A stretch of DNA of 64,000 nucleotides from an uncultured Collinsella sp. (lineage in GTDB: Bacteria; Actinomycetota; Coriobacteriia; Coriobacteriales; Coriobacteriaceae): positions 62,001-126,000 of the forward strand of contig UQPF01000001.1 in the NCBI GenBank assembly GCA_900542905.1, read 5' to 3'. Positions 41,177 through 51,151 of this stretch are shown here, one piece after another. The position numbers and the translations under genes are program-made. Numbering within the stretch: the first letter of the stretch is position 1; every line of letters begins with the position of its first letter. The notes under the pieces are model-generated. The model was not told the DNA's origin, did not search any database, and worked only from the letters and a program-made list of their open reading frames with translations.

Positions 41177-43825
41177 ATGGTGAAAAAGTCACCGGAAAAC
41201 ACTACTCCCGCAATTGTGGACAACGTAGAGGCGCTTGAGGCTAAGCTCGCTCAGATGCGAGAGGCCCAGGCGCTTTTTGCTACGTACACGCAGGAGCAGG
41301 TCGACAAGATCTTCTATGAGGCCGCCATGGCCGCCAACAAGGCTCGTATCCCGTTGGCGAAGATGGCCATCGAGGAGACCGGCCGCGGCGTTCTTGAGGA
41401 CAAGGTCATCAAGAACCACTACGCCGCAGAGTACATCTACAACGCTTACAAGAACACCAAGACCTGTGGTGTCCTGGAGCGCGACGAGGCTTACGGCATC
41501 ACCAAGATCGCCGAGCCCATCGGCATCGTGGGCGCCGTCATCCCGACGACCAACCCCACCTCCACCGCGATCTTCAAGACGCTGATCTGCCTGAAGACCC
41601 GCAACGCCATCATCATCTCCCCGCACCCGGCTGCCGCCAAGTGCACCATCGCCGCCGCCAAGCTCGTGCTTGACGCCGCCGTCAAGGCCGGCGCCCCCGA
41701 GGGCATCATCGGCTGGGTCGATGTCCCCTCCATCGAGCTGACCAACATGGTCATGCGCGACGTCGACATCATCCTCGCCACCGGTGGCCCGGGCATGGTC
41801 AAGGCCGCCTACTCCTCGGGCAAGCCCGCCCTGGGCGTTGGCGCCGGTAACACCCCGGTCGTCATCGACGACACCGCCGACGTTCTGCTCGCAGTCAACT
41901 CCATCATCCACTCCAAGACCTTCGACAACGGCATGATCTGCGCTTCCGAGCAGTCCGTGACCGTCATCGACACCATCTACGACCAGGTCAAGGCCGAGTT
42001 CCAGAAGCGCGGCTGCTACTTCGTCAAGCAGGGTGCCGAGATGGAGGCCCTGCGTGCCGCCATGTTCAAGAACGGCGCCCTCGATCACCGCATCCCCGGC
42101 ATGGCTGCCGCCAAGATCGCCGAGCTCGCCGGCATCGAGGTTCCCGCCAAGACCAAGATCCTGATCGCCGAGGTCACCTCCACCGACCCCGCCAAGGAGG
42201 AGTTCTCCCACGAGAAGCTCTCCCCAGTCCTGGCCATGTACCACGCCAAGGACTTCCAGGAGGCCGTCGACAAGGCCGAGCACCTGGTGCTCGCCGGTGG
42301 CCCGGGCCACACCGCCTCTCTGTACGTGCACCCCGCCCAGGCCGAAAAGATCAGCCTGTTCGAGCACGTCATGAAGGCCTGCCGCATCGTCATCAACACC
42401 CCGTCCTCGCACGGTGGCATCGGTGACCTGTACAACTTTGGCATGAAGCCGTCTCTGACCCTGGGCTGCGGCTCCTGGGGCGGCAACTCCGTCTCCGAGA
42501 ACGTTGGGGTGAAGCACTTGATCAACGTTAAGACTGTGGCCGAGCGCCGTGAGAACATGCTGTGGTTCCGCGCTCCCGAGAAGGTCTACTTCAAGAAGGG
42601 TTCCACGCCCGTCGCCCTCGACGAGCTGGGCAACGTCATGGGCAAGAAGCGCGCCTTCATCGTTACCGACCAGTTCCTCTTCAAGAATGGCAACACCCGC
42701 GCCATCGAGGCCAAGCTCGACGAGATGGGCATCGCCCACGACTGCTTCTACGACGTCGAGCCCGATCCGTCGCTGCAGTGCGCACGTCGCGGCGCCAAGC
42801 AGATGGCTCTCTTTGAGCCGGACGTCATCATCGCCGTCGGCGGTGGCTCCGCTATGGACGCCGGCAAGATCATGTGGATGATGTACGAGCACCCCGAGTG
42901 CAAGTTTGAGGACATGGCCATGGACTTCATGGACATCCGCAAGCGTATCTTCACCTTCCCCGAGATGGGCAAGAAGGCCTACTTCGTCGCCGTCCCGACC
43001 TCCTCGGGTACCGGCTCCGAGTGCACGCCGTTCGCCATCATCACCGACAAGGAGACCGGCATCAAGTGGCCGCTCGCCGACTACGCGCTGCTCCCCAACA
43101 TGGCTATCGTCGACGCCGACAACTGCATGACCGCCCCGCGCGGCCTGACCGCTGCCTCCGGCATCGACGTCATGACCCACGCCATCGAGTCCTACGTCTC
43201 CATCATGGCTTCCGACTACACCAAGGGCCTCTCCGAGCGCGCTGCCAAGCTCGTCTTTGAGAACCTGCCCTCCAGCTTCACGAACGGCGCCAAGGACCCG
43301 CACGCCCGCGAGGAGATGCACAACGCCTCCTGCATGGCCGGTATGGCCTTCGCCAACGCCTTCCTGGGCCTCAACCACTCCATGGCTCACAAGCTCGGCG
43401 CTTTCCATCACCTGCCCCACGGCATCGCTAACGCCGTCATCCTGACCCGCGTCATGCGCTACAACGCCGCCGAGGCTCCCGTCAAGATGGGTACCTTCTC
43501 CCAGTATCCTTACCCCAACGCGCTGCACAACTACGCCGAGATGGCCAAGTACTGCGGTATCGAGGGCAAGGACGACAAGGAGGTCTTCGAGAACTTCATC
43601 ACGAAGCTCGAGGAGCTCAAGGACTTCATCGGTGTCAAGAAGACCATCGCCGACTACGGTGTTGACGAGCAGTACTTCCTCGACACCCTCGACGAGATGA
43701 CCGAGCAGGCATTCAACGACCAGTGCACCGGCGCTAACCCGCGCTACCCGCTCATGAGCGAGATCAAGGAGCTCTACCTGGACGCCTACTACGGCCGCGA
43801 GCCCCAGGACTACGCCGTCTGCTAG
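41177..43825 (+). CDS. adhE: Bifunctional aldehyde-alcohol dehydrogenase AdhE
   Basis: An 882-residue fusion. Residues 1-440 are a CoA-acylating aldehyde dehydrogenase (catalytic Cys in GMICASEQS). Residues 460-882 are an iron alcohol dehydrogenase (GGGSAMDAGK, iron ligand region HSMAHKLGAFHHLPHG). Reduces acetyl-CoA to ethanol in fermentation, in spirosomes. Usual length (E. coli 891). SD AAGGAG. Codon use is strongly biased to C-ending codons, as for a highly expressed gene. Confidence 0.97.
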   Translation: MVKKSPENTTPAIVDNVEALEAKLAQMREAQALFATYTQEQVDKIFYEAAMAANKARIPLAKMAIEETGRGVLEDKVIKNHYAAEYIYNAYKNTKTCGVLERDEAYGITKIAEPIGIVGAVIPTTNPTSTAIFKTLICLKTRNAIIISPHPAAAKCTIAAAKLVLDAAVKAGAPEGIIGWVDVPSIELTNMVMRDVDIILATGGPGMVKAAYSSGKPALGVGAGNTPVVIDDTADVLLAVNSIIHSKTFDNGMICASEQSVTVIDTIYDQVKAEFQKRGCYFVKQGAEMEALRAAMFKNGALDHRIPGMAAAKIAELAGIEVPAKTKILIAEVTSTDPAKEEFSHEKLSPVLAMYHAKDFQEAVDKAEHLVLAGGPGHTASLYVHPAQAEKISLFEHVMKACRIVINTPSSHGGIGDLYNFGMKPSLTLGCGSWGGNSVSENVGVKHLINVKTVAERRENMLWFRAPEKVYFKKGSTPVALDELGNVMGKKRAFIVTDQFLFKNGNTRAIEAKLDEMGIAHDCFYDVEPDPSLQCARRGAKQMALFEPDVIIAVGGGSAMDAGKIMWMMYEHPECKFEDMAMDFMDIRKRIFTFPEMGKKAYFVAVPTSSGTGSECTPFAIITDKETGIKWPLADYALLPNMAIVDADNCMTAPRGLTAASGIDVMTHAIESYVSIMASDYTKGLSERAAKLVFENLPSSFTNGAKDPHAREEMHNASCMAGMAFANAFLGLNHSMAHKLGAFHHLPHGIANAVILTRVMRYNAAEAPVKMGTFSQYPYPNALHNYAEMAKYCGIEGKDDKEVFENFITKLEELKDFIGVKKTIADYGVDEQYFLDTLDEMTEQAFNDQCTGANPRYPLMSEIKELYLDAYYGREPQDYAVC

Positions 43826-43839
43826 TTTTTAGCACGGTT

Positions 43840-43888
43840 TTTTGCGGCGGGGGTGCACGGGTGTTTCACACACCCCCGCCGTCGCTTC
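43840..43888 (+). terminator. Strong GC hairpin after adhE
   Basis: GGCGGGGGTG pairs with CACCCCCGCC across a short loop. The T run lies before, not after, the stem, so the termination function is uncertain. Confidence 0.5.
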
Positions 43889-43914
43889 TATCGCATCGTT
43901 GAAAGGATGCAACC

Positions 43915-44679
43915 ATGCTGCTACCCGATTCCAAGACCGAGCTCGTCCGCCGTGGCAACAAGGTCGTTTACGACCTGGGCGACAAGATCGTCAAGGTCTT
44001 TAACGAGACCAAGCCTGTCTCCGACGTGTTCAACGAGGCTTTGAATCTTGCCCGCATCAACGAGTGCGGCATCCGCAGCCCCAAGGCTCTCGAGGTTTCC
44101 CAGCTCGAGAACGCCAACGGCTGGGCGCTCGTGACCGAGAAGGTTCCGGGCACCACCCTTGCCGAGAAGATGACTGCCGAGCCCCAGCGCTTCGGTGAGT
44201 ACCTCGAGATGTTCGTCGACCTCCAGATCGAGATCCACGGCTACACCTCCCCGCTGCTCAACCGTCAGCGCGACAAGTTCGCCCGCATGATCGACAGCCT
44301 TGATCAGCTCAATGCCACCACGCGTTACAACCTTCAGGAGCGTCTGGACGGTATGACCAAGGAGTTCAAGGTCTGCCACGGCGACTTCAACCCCTCCAAC
44401 GTCATCGTCGGCGACGACGGCCAGCTCTATGTGTGCGACTGGGCACACGCTACCCAGGGCTCCCCTGCTGCCGACGTTGCCACCACCTACCTGCTCTTTG
44501 CCCTCAACAGCAAGGACCAGGCCGAGGCTTATCTGGAGCTCTACTGCGACCGCGCCGACATGCCCATGCAGGTCGTGCGTCAGTGGACGAGCATCGTCGC
44601 CGCTTCCGAGCTCGCTCGTAAGCGCAACGTGAACGATGAGTTCCTGAAGAACTGGATCGACGTCGTCGATTATCAGTAA
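43915..44679 (+). CDS. APH/choline-kinase-fold phosphotransferase
   Basis: A 254-residue kinase-like protein: catalytic loop VCHGDFNPSNVIV (about 160-172) and metal-binding DWAHAT (about 179-184) of the aminoglycoside phosphotransferase/choline kinase superfamily; the N-lobe has a compact nucleotide-binding beta-sheet. SD GAAAGGATG. Substrate unknown; a small-molecule kinase is more likely than a resistance enzyme. It sits directly after adhE with its own terminator. Confidence 0.8.
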   Translation: MLLPDSKTELVRRGNKVVYDLGDKIVKVFNETKPVSDVFNEALNLARINECGIRSPKALEVSQLENANGWALVTEKVPGTTLAEKMTAEPQRFGEYLEMFVDLQIEIHGYTSPLLNRQRDKFARMIDSLDQLNATTRYNLQERLDGMTKEFKVCHGDFNPSNVIVGDDGQLYVCDWAHATQGSPAADVATTYLLFALNSKDQAEAYLELYCDRADMPMQVVRQWTSIVAASELARKRNVNDEFLKNWIDVVDYQ

Positions 44680-44711
44680 TATCTGAGCGATTTATTTCGC
44701 ATCGGAGGCAC

Positions 44712-44756
44712 AAAGGAAACCCCGCAGCTCGCATGGGCTGTGGGGTTTCCTTTTAG
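44712..44756 (+). terminator. Rho-independent terminator after the kinase
   Basis: AAAGGAAACCCCGCAGC pairs with GGCTGTGGGGTTTCCTTT (one G-U) and is followed by T residues. Confidence 0.85.
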
Positions 44757-44777
44757 CGATTGAGTACGCCGACAAGA

Positions 44778-44826
44778 TAAAAGGACGGCCCCGCATCTCC
44801 CCTATCTGGAGAAATGCGGGGCCGTC
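44778..44826 (-). terminator. Rho-independent terminator of the proS operon
   Basis: GGACGGCCCCGCAT (44,783-44,796) pairs with 44,813-44,826, with an inner TCTCC/GGAGA, and is followed leftward by TTTT. Confidence 0.85.
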
Positions 44827-44857
44827 CCGTATATCGAACTACAAGCGAAATCGCCGA

Positions 44858-46579
44858 TTAACGGCGTGCCGCCTTCACAAGCTCGGCGACCTTGGCGACG
44901 ACCTCGTCGATCGCCACGTCCTCGCGCTCACCCGTAGCACGGTCCTTGAGCTCGACGGTGCCGTTCTTGAGGCCACGCTTACCCAGAACGACCTGATACG
45001 GGAAGCCCATAAGGTCGTTGTCGGCAAATTTAAAGCCGGGACGCTCGTCACGGTCATCGACGACGACCTCGATACCCTCGGCGCACAGGCCATCAACGAT
45101 CTGCTCGCAGACGGTAGCGCACTCCTCCTTCTTGGGATCGAGCGGAATCACCGCGACCTCGTACGGGGCAACGGAGACCGGCCAGACGATACCGTGCTCG
45201 TCGTTGTGCTGCTCCACGACGGCAGCGAGCGAGCGGGACACACCAACGCCGTAGCAGCCCATGATGAGCGGCTTCTCCTTGCCATCCTCGTCCATAAAGG
45301 TGGCACCCATGGCCTCGGAATACTTGGTGCCCAGCTGGAAGACCTGAGAGACCTCGATGCCGCGGGCAGCGGAGAGCGGCTTGCCGCAGTGCGGGCAGGG
45401 GTCGCCGGCGACAACGGTGACCAGATCGGCCCACTCATCGACGGTAAAGTCGCGCTCGGGGCAGGCACCGGTAAAGTGATAATCGACCTCGTTGGCACCG
45501 CAGGCCCACTGCTTGGAATCGCGCAGGCTCTCGTCGCACACCAGACGGATGCCCTCGGGCAGGTTGACCGGTCCGATAAAGCCCTTGTGCAGGCCGTTCG
45601 CTTGAAGCTCCTCGTCGGTCATCATGCGGTAGCCCTTGCCAAAGACATGCTCGGCCTTGCAGTCATTGAGCTCGTGGTCGCCCGGGACAATGGCCACGAC
45701 CGGCTTGCCCTCGGAGTCGATGAGTGCCAGCGACTTGCGCGTGCCGTTCTCGGGGAAGCCGAAGAACTTGGCAACGGCCTCGATGGTGCCCATACCCGGA
45801 GTCTCGACCTTGGTGAGCGTGCCATCGCCGGGGCCCTCGGTCACAACGACATTGGTGCTTGCAGCCTCGTCATCGGCAGCAAAACCACAATCGTCGCAGT
45901 AGACGAGCGAAGCCTCGCCGGCGTCGGCAAGAGCCATGTACTCGACGGAAGTATCGCCGCCGATCTCGCCGGAGTCGGCGACAACGGGCAGAGCCTTGAT
46001 GTAGCAGCGCTCGCAGATGTTAGCGTAGGCCTGCTTCATCTTGTCGTACTCCTCCTGCAGGCTCTCCTGCGTGGCGGAGAAGCTGTAGGCGTCCTTCATG
46101 ATGAACTCGCGACCGCGCATCAGGCCAAAGCGGGGACGGAACTCGTCGCGGAACTTGTCCTGAATGTGGTACAGGTTGACGGGCAGCTGTTTGTAGGAGC
46201 GCAGCTCATTGCGCACCAGGGCCGTGACGGTCTCCTCGTGGGTGGGACCCAGGACGAACTCGCGACCGTGACGGTCGTCAAAGCGCACAAGCTCCTTGCC
46301 ATAGGCGTCGATGCGGCCGGACTCACGCCACAACTCGGCGTCGACCATGATAGGCATCATAAGCTCCTGGGCACCGGCAGCGTCCATCTCGTCGCGCACG
46401 ATATTCTCGATCTTGCGGATCGAGCGCCATGCGAGCGGCAGATAGGAATACAGGCCGGCGGCCTCTTTGCGGATCATGCCGGCACGGAGCAGCAGACGGT
46501 GGCTGGCGAGCTCAGCGTCCGCCGGATCCTCTTTAAGCGTCGGCGCATAGAGCTTAGACATATACATTGCTCGGGTCAT
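44858..46579 (-). CDS. proS: Prolyl-tRNA synthetase
   Basis: A 573-residue bacterial-type ProRS. Class II motifs (LPLAWRSIRKIE, FRDEFRPRFGLMRGREF), the editing insertion at about 225-405 and the C-terminal anticodon-binding domain are all present. Charges tRNA-Pro and edits Ala. ATG directly after the ispG stop with SD GGAG. End of the ispG-containing operon. Confidence 0.96.
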   Translation of the reverse strand: MTRAMYMSKLYAPTLKEDPADAELASHRLLLRAGMIRKEAAGLYSYLPLAWRSIRKIENIVRDEMDAAGAQELMMPIMVDAELWRESGRIDAYGKELVRFDDRHGREFVLGPTHEETVTALVRNELRSYKQLPVNLYHIQDKFRDEFRPRFGLMRGREFIMKDAYSFSATQESLQEEYDKMKQAYANICERCYIKALPVVADSGEIGGDTSVEYMALADAGEASLVYCDDCGFAADDEAASTNVVVTEGPGDGTLTKVETPGMGTIEAVAKFFGFPENGTRKSLALIDSEGKPVVAIVPGDHELNDCKAEHVFGKGYRMMTDEELQANGLHKGFIGPVNLPEGIRLVCDESLRDSKQWACGANEVDYHFTGACPERDFTVDEWADLVTVVAGDPCPHCGKPLSAARGIEVSQVFQLGTKYSEAMGATFMDEDGKEKPLIMGCYGVGVSRSLAAVVEQHNDEHGIVWPVSVAPYEVAVIPLDPKKEECATVCEQIVDGLCAEGIEVVVDDRDERPGFKFADNDLMGFPYQVVLGKRGLKNGTVELKDRATGEREDVAIDEVVAKVAELVKAARR

Positions 46580-47671
46580 TTATTTCTCCTCAATAAGCTT
46601 GTCGACCTCTGCCATAAGCGCGTCGACAATTTGGTCCTCAGCTACTTTACCAATGATCTGGCCATGCGAAAAGAGCAAGGCCTGACCACGTCCGCAAGCA
46701 ACGCCCAGATCGGCATCAGAAGCCTCGCCGGGGCCATTAACGGCACATCCCATCACAGCGATCGAAAGCGGCGCGGAGTAGTTCTTAAGCCGCTCGGTAA
46801 CCTCCTCGGCAATGGGAATAAGGTTAACCTGGCAGCGGGCGCATGTGGGGCACGAGACAATCTCGGGGCCACGGCGACGCAGGCCCAACGACTGCAGAAT
46901 ACCCCAGGCAACCGGCGGCTCCTCAACCGGATCGGCTGTGAGCGACACACGCATGGTGTCGCCAATGCCTTCGGAAAGCAAGATACCCAAGCCTACAGAG
47001 CTCTTGATGGTGCCCTGGAGCTTGGTCCCCGCCTCCGTCACGCCCAGGTGAAGCGGAACGTGGGGAATCTCACGCGACAGGGCTCGATAGGTATCAAGCG
47101 TCGTTTGCACGCTATGGGCCTTGGCCGAAAGCACAATGTTCGTAAAACCGCGGTCCTCAAAGTGCTTGACGAAGCGCTCGCTCGACATCACGAGCTTTTC
47201 GGGCTGCATGAGGTCGTCGCGCTCGGCGATATCCTGTTCGAGCGAACCGGCATTGACACCGATACGAATCGCGCACCCAGCGGCGCCCGCGGCATCGATC
47301 ACGGCATCGACCTTAGCCCAATCGCCGATATTGCCGGGATTGATGCGAAGCTTGGCGGCACCAGCCTCGACGGCGCCGATGGCGAGCTTATGGTTAAAGT
47401 GAATATCGGCGACGATCGGCACCGGAGACTCGGCACAGATGGTGCGGAAACCCTCAAGCGCGGCCTCGGTGGGCACGCTCACACGCACGATATCGCAGCC
47501 AGCCTGCGCCAACGCGCACACTTGCGCAAGCGTTGCCTGGGCGTCAGCGGTATCGGTGCAGGTCATGGATTGGACCACCACCGGCGCGCCGCCACCGATC
47601 TGCACACCGCCCACATGCACGGGGCGCGTCAACTCGCGAGGCAAAGGATGGGATAAAGACAATCCAAACAC
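46580..47671 (-). CDS. ispG: 4-hydroxy-3-methylbut-2-en-1-yl diphosphate synthase IspG
   Basis: About 363 residues. TIM barrel (HVGGVQIGGGAPVVVQSMTC) and C-terminal 4Fe-4S domain (SCPTCARC, GCAVNGPGE). Penultimate MEP-pathway step. Start is either GTG 47,671 or TTG 47,662; the TTG has better spacing to GGGGAG. Sits with rseP and dxr. Confidence 0.93.
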   Translation of the reverse strand: MFGLSLSHPLPRELTRPVHVGGVQIGGGAPVVVQSMTCTDTADAQATLAQVCALAQAGCDIVRVSVPTEAALEGFRTICAESPVPIVADIHFNHKLAIGAVEAGAAKLRINPGNIGDWAKVDAVIDAAGAAGCAIRIGVNAGSLEQDIAERDDLMQPEKLVMSSERFVKHFEDRGFTNIVLSAKAHSVQTTLDTYRALSREIPHVPLHLGVTEAGTKLQGTIKSSVGLGILLSEGIGDTMRVSLTADPVEEPPVAWGILQSLGLRRRGPEIVSCPTCARCQVNLIPIAEEVTERLKNYSAPLSIAVMGCAVNGPGEASDADLGVACGRGQALLFSHGQIIGKVAEDQIVDALMAEVDKLIEEK

Positions 47672-47675
47672 TCCC

Positions 47676-49037
47676 CTACAGGATAAATCGAAGGACGTCG
47701 GAACGAAGCATATAGACAAACAGCAGCGCAAAGAGCGCGATGCCCACATAGCTCACAATCGTCTGGACCTTGAGCGGAAGCTCGCGGCCAGCAATCTTTT
47801 GAATGATCTCGATGACCAGCTTGCCGCCATCGAGTGGTGGGATGGGCAGCAGGTTCATAAAGCCAAGCGAGAACGAAATGAGGGCGGCAAACGAAAGGAA
47901 CGTGGCAGGGCCGGCAGCAGCAGCCTGTGAGGACATAACGCTAATGCCCACGATCGAAGAAGACTGATCGAGAATCTCCATCGTATGCTGCGGCTGGAGC
48001 AGGCGCATCACGCCCTCCGCTGTCTGCACGACACAGGAGAACGAAAGGCGAGCCGACGTGATGGGGTCTAAACGGACCACCTGCGTAGAGGCATACACAC
48101 CTAGGCGCTCGTCCTCTTTGAGCGCAACCGAGGTCGAATGCTGCTTGCCGTCGCGCTCATACTCAATGGCGATATCGTCCTTACCGGCGGCCTTGCCGAT
48201 GGCATCGTAAACGTCCATCCAGGTAGAGCACGATACTCCGTCAACCGAAAGGATCGCGTCGCCGCCCTCGATACCCGCCTTGGCGGCAATAGACCCCTCG
48301 TCAACCTGACCGATCACGTTGGTATCCATCGGCACGGTGACACCCGCAATAGAGTAGATGCTCATAAGCAGCAAAAAGCCCGTCAGGATATTGACGAGAA
48401 TGCCCGCGAGCAGCATAAAGGCGCGCTTGAGAAAACCCTGGCCCAGATAGGTATGCGAACGCTCTTGCGCAAGGAACTCGGCTTCGCCGCACGGCAGCTC
48501 CCACACATCGCCCTCGGTAGTCGCATGCTCTCGATCGAAACGGCGGCCGTCAAAGGTGGTGTAACCCGCCGCGTCTCGCGGCAGCGTCTGATACTTGGTG
48601 GGATAGTAGCTCGGCGAGGGCTTCTCCCCTTCCTCATACCAAGGCGCGATAGAGCCCCAACCCAAGAGCAAGGCGCATGCCTCGAGCACAACCTCCTCGG
48701 ATAGCTCGAGCTCGACAGCAAGGTCGGCCACGGTCACGCGACCATGACGATAGATAGCCGCGAGCACGCGATCGGCACACGAGACGTCGGTCGGATCCAT
48801 ACCGCAGATGGCAGCGTAGCCACCCAGCAGCAGCGGGGTCACGCCAAACTTGGTTCCAATGCGACGCGACGTGTAATGGATGTCAAAGCGGCAAGGCAGG
48901 CCCAAAAAGAACTCGGTCACGCGGACGCCGCAGGCACGCGCCGCCAAAAAGTGGCCGCCCTCGTGCAAAAACACAAGGACGGAAAGCATCAGCAGGCCCC
49001 AAAAGACCGATGAGAGAACGCTCAGAACAGTATCCAT
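47676..49037 (-). CDS. rseP: Site-2 protease RseP-like, with winged-helix-like insertion
   Basis: About 453 residues. Zinc motif VFLHEGGHF (residues about 22-30) in the first membrane helix, PDZ domain (VGQVDEGSIAAKAGIEGGDAIL) and the second active-site motif MNLLPIPPLDGGK. Between the first helix and the next there is an extra about 110-residue segment with a winged-helix-like pattern (DRVLAAIYRHGRVTVADLAVELELS). Normal RseP lacks it. ATG at 49,037 preferred over TTG 49,052. Cleaves anti-sigma factors or signal peptides within the membrane. Confidence 0.88.
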   Translation of the reverse strand: MDTVLSVLSSVFWGLLMLSVLVFLHEGGHFLAARACGVRVTEFFLGLPCRFDIHYTSRRIGTKFGVTPLLLGGYAAICGMDPTDVSCADRVLAAIYRHGRVTVADLAVELELSEEVVLEACALLLGWGSIAPWYEEGEKPSPSYYPTKYQTLPRDAAGYTTFDGRRFDREHATTEGDVWELPCGEAEFLAQERSHTYLGQGFLKRAFMLLAGILVNILTGFLLLMSIYSIAGVTVPMDTNVIGQVDEGSIAAKAGIEGGDAILSVDGVSCSTWMDVYDAIGKAAGKDDIAIEYERDGKQHSTSVALKEDERLGVYASTQVVRLDPITSARLSFSCVVQTAEGVMRLLQPQHTMEILDQSSSIVGISVMSSQAAAAGPATFLSFAALISFSLGFMNLLPIPPLDGGKLVIEIIQKIAGRELPLKVQTIVSYVGIALFALLFVYMLRSDVLRFIL

Positions 49038-49062
49038 AAAACGAAAAAGCAATCCTTATGGG

Positions 49063-50250
49063 TTAGGAACGGGTTGCGGCGAGCACCTGCGCAGCCTTTT
49101 CACGCGCCCATGCATCGATGTCGCGAAGCTGCTCAAACGAATCGACCGCCTGCATATCGTGGGAATCCATGCAGGATTCCACAATGCGATCGATATCGGT
49201 AAAGCTGCAGCCATCGTTCAGGAAGGCATCGACGGCGACCTCGTTGGCGGCATTGAGCACGCACGGCATGGTGCCACCCGTCTTGCCGGCACGTTCGGCC
49301 AGTGCCAGACAGCGGAAGGTATCCATGTCGGCAGCATCAAACGTGAGCTGACCCAGCTCGCGGAAATCGATACGAGGCGCCGGGGTATCCCAACGCTCGG
49401 GATACGAGAACGCGAACTGGATGGGAATACGCATGTCGGAAGCACCGAGATGCGCCATCACGGAGCCGTCGGCGAACTCGACCATAGAGTGAATCTTGGA
49501 CTGACGCTGCACGACCACGTTAATGAAATCGAGGTCGCAGTTAAACAGATGCATGGCCTCAATGCGCTCCAGGCCCTTGTTCATGAGGGTGGCGGAGTCG
49601 ATGGTGATCTTGGCACCCATGGCCCACGTGGGATGTGCGAGGGCATCGGCACGCGTCACGCGGTCGAGCTCGTCGCGGGTGCGGCCAAAGAACGGACCGC
49701 CCGAGCAGGTGAGCCAAATACAATGAGCCTCGCGTGGGCTCTCCCCCAGATAGCACTGGTAGATGGCGGAGTGCTCAGAGTCGACTGGAATAAGCTGGCC
49801 CGGTTGCGCCAACGGCATAAGCAAGTCGCCGCCGACGACGAGGGACTCCTTGTTGGCAAGGGCAAGACGCTTATTCGAGGTCAAGGCCGCATGGCTCGCC
49901 TCGAGACCGGCGGCGCCCACAATAGCGACGAGCACGCAGTCGACATCGTCGCGACGCGCGAGCTCGCAAACCGCCTGCGCGCCAACGCCGAGCTTCGTTC
50001 CCTCGGGCAACTCCTGCAGCACGGCGTCATCGCCATGAGCGACATCGGCCACGGCAACCGCCGGAACCGAGAACTCGCGGGCAGCGGCAACGAGCTCGGA
50101 GGTACTGGAGTTAACGGACAGCGCCGTCACCTGCAGGCGATCGGCATGCTGGCGGCACACATCGAGCGCCTGGGTGCCGATAGAGCCCGTACAACCCAGG
50201 ATGGCAACACGGAGACGTCCATCGGGGCCATACGTCGTCTGGAAGGACAT
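49063..50250 (-). CDS. dxr: 1-deoxy-D-xylulose 5-phosphate reductoisomerase
   Basis: A 395-residue MEP-pathway enzyme: NADPH loop LGCTGSIGTQALDV, metal-binding VDSEHSAIYQCL-type segment, GAKITIDSATLMNKGLE signature. ATG overlaps the cdsA stop (TAATG). It operates with ispG in the same operon. Confidence 0.96.
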   Translation of the reverse strand: MSFQTTYGPDGRLRVAILGCTGSIGTQALDVCRQHADRLQVTALSVNSSTSELVAAAREFSVPAVAVADVAHGDDAVLQELPEGTKLGVGAQAVCELARRDDVDCVLVAIVGAAGLEASHAALTSNKRLALANKESLVVGGDLLMPLAQPGQLIPVDSEHSAIYQCYLGESPREAHCIWLTCSGGPFFGRTRDELDRVTRADALAHPTWAMGAKITIDSATLMNKGLERIEAMHLFNCDLDFINVVVQRQSKIHSMVEFADGSVMAHLGASDMRIPIQFAFSYPERWDTPAPRIDFRELGQLTFDAADMDTFRCLALAERAGKTGGTMPCVLNAANEVAVDAFLNDGCSFTDIDRIVESCMDSHDMQAVDSFEQLRDIDAWAREKAAQVLAATRS

Positions 50251-51149
50251 TACAGCACGCCTCCGATCATCAAAAGCAGCTGCGCGGTAATGCAGCCAAA
50301 GATAAGCGAATCGCTACGATCGAGCATGCCGCCGTGGCCCGGGATAAGGTTACCGGAATCCTTGACGCCCACACCGCGCTTGATGCGCGACTCGATGAGG
50401 TCTCCGATAACGCCCAGGACGGACACGACCACGCCGCACAGCAGCGCATAGGGCAGGCTGAGCTTGTAGAAGTGCGTCGCCCACAGGATGAGCCAAATCA
50501 AAACCGAGCCCAGGATGCCGCCGACAAACCCCTCCCAGCTCTTTTTGGGAGAGATCTTGGGAACCATCTTGTGCTTGCCGATACGGCTACCCACGATGTA
50601 GGCAAACGAATCGGAGACCCAAAGGGACGCGCAAACGCCCACCGAAAGCAGGGCGCCGGCAAAACCGGGCACGGCATCGCGCAGCAGCACGATAGCCGAC
50701 AGCATAAAGCCAGTGTAGATGGGACCCATGAGCGTCACGGCCACATCAGAGATGCGGGTACGCGGCGACCAAACATACCAAATGCCCACAGCGAGCATCA
50801 GGGCAAAAAGCAGGGCATTCAGCAACATCGAATCGCCCAACGCCGACAGCGGAAAGAGTACGGCGGCAGCGATACCCATGCGCTCGTTAGCCATCTTGCC
50901 ATCGAGCCTCGTCATACGGAAAAACTCATAGCAGCACAGGCCGCTCATGACGGAAACAAAGATGGCCGTGGGCACAATACCCAAAACCAGGCACAGGATA
51001 AAGACAACGGCATAGACGATACCGGCGGCGGCACGGGTGATAAAGCTGGCAAGCCACGAACCGGTGCCATTCTTCGCTGCGGGCGCTCCCGCAGCGACAG
51101 CCTTGCGCTCAGATGTCTTGGGAGCAATTGCCTTGGGACGATCGGACAC
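50250..51149 (-). CDS. cdsA: Phosphatidate cytidylyltransferase
   Basis: A 299-residue membrane enzyme with about eight helices and the CdsA signature running from KSWEGFVGGILGS to PGHGGMLDRSDSL. Makes CDP-diacylglycerol. GTG start with GGAGG; 2 bases after uppS. The N-terminal about 30 residues are an extra charged/Ala-rich segment. Confidence 0.95.
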   Translation of the reverse strand: MSDRPKAIAPKTSERKAVAAGAPAAKNGTGSWLASFITRAAAGIVYAVVFILCLVLGIVPTAIFVSVMSGLCCYEFFRMTRLDGKMANERMGIAAAVLFPLSALGDSMLLNALLFALMLAVGIWYVWSPRTRISDVAVTLMGPIYTGFMLSAIVLLRDAVPGFAGALLSVGVCASLWVSDSFAYIVGSRIGKHKMVPKISPKKSWEGFVGGILGSVLIWLILWATHFYKLSLPYALLCGVVVSVLGVIGDLIESRIKRGVGVKDSGNLIPGHGGMLDRSDSLIFGCITAQLLLMIGGVL

Positions 51150-51151
51150 GA

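Noticed and set aside
41189..43528. Long minus-strand ORF (779 codons) opposite adhE
   Set aside because: It is an antisense shadow created by the strong C-ending codon bias of adhE; no SD, and its sequence is low-complexity Gly/Val/Asp.
43915..44679. Aminoglycoside resistance gene
   Set aside because: Only the superfamily catalytic loop is shared; no mobile context, and a housekeeping small-molecule kinase is more plausible.
45194..47656. Long plus-strand ORF opposite proS and ispG
   Set aside because: Antisense shadow of two conserved genes.
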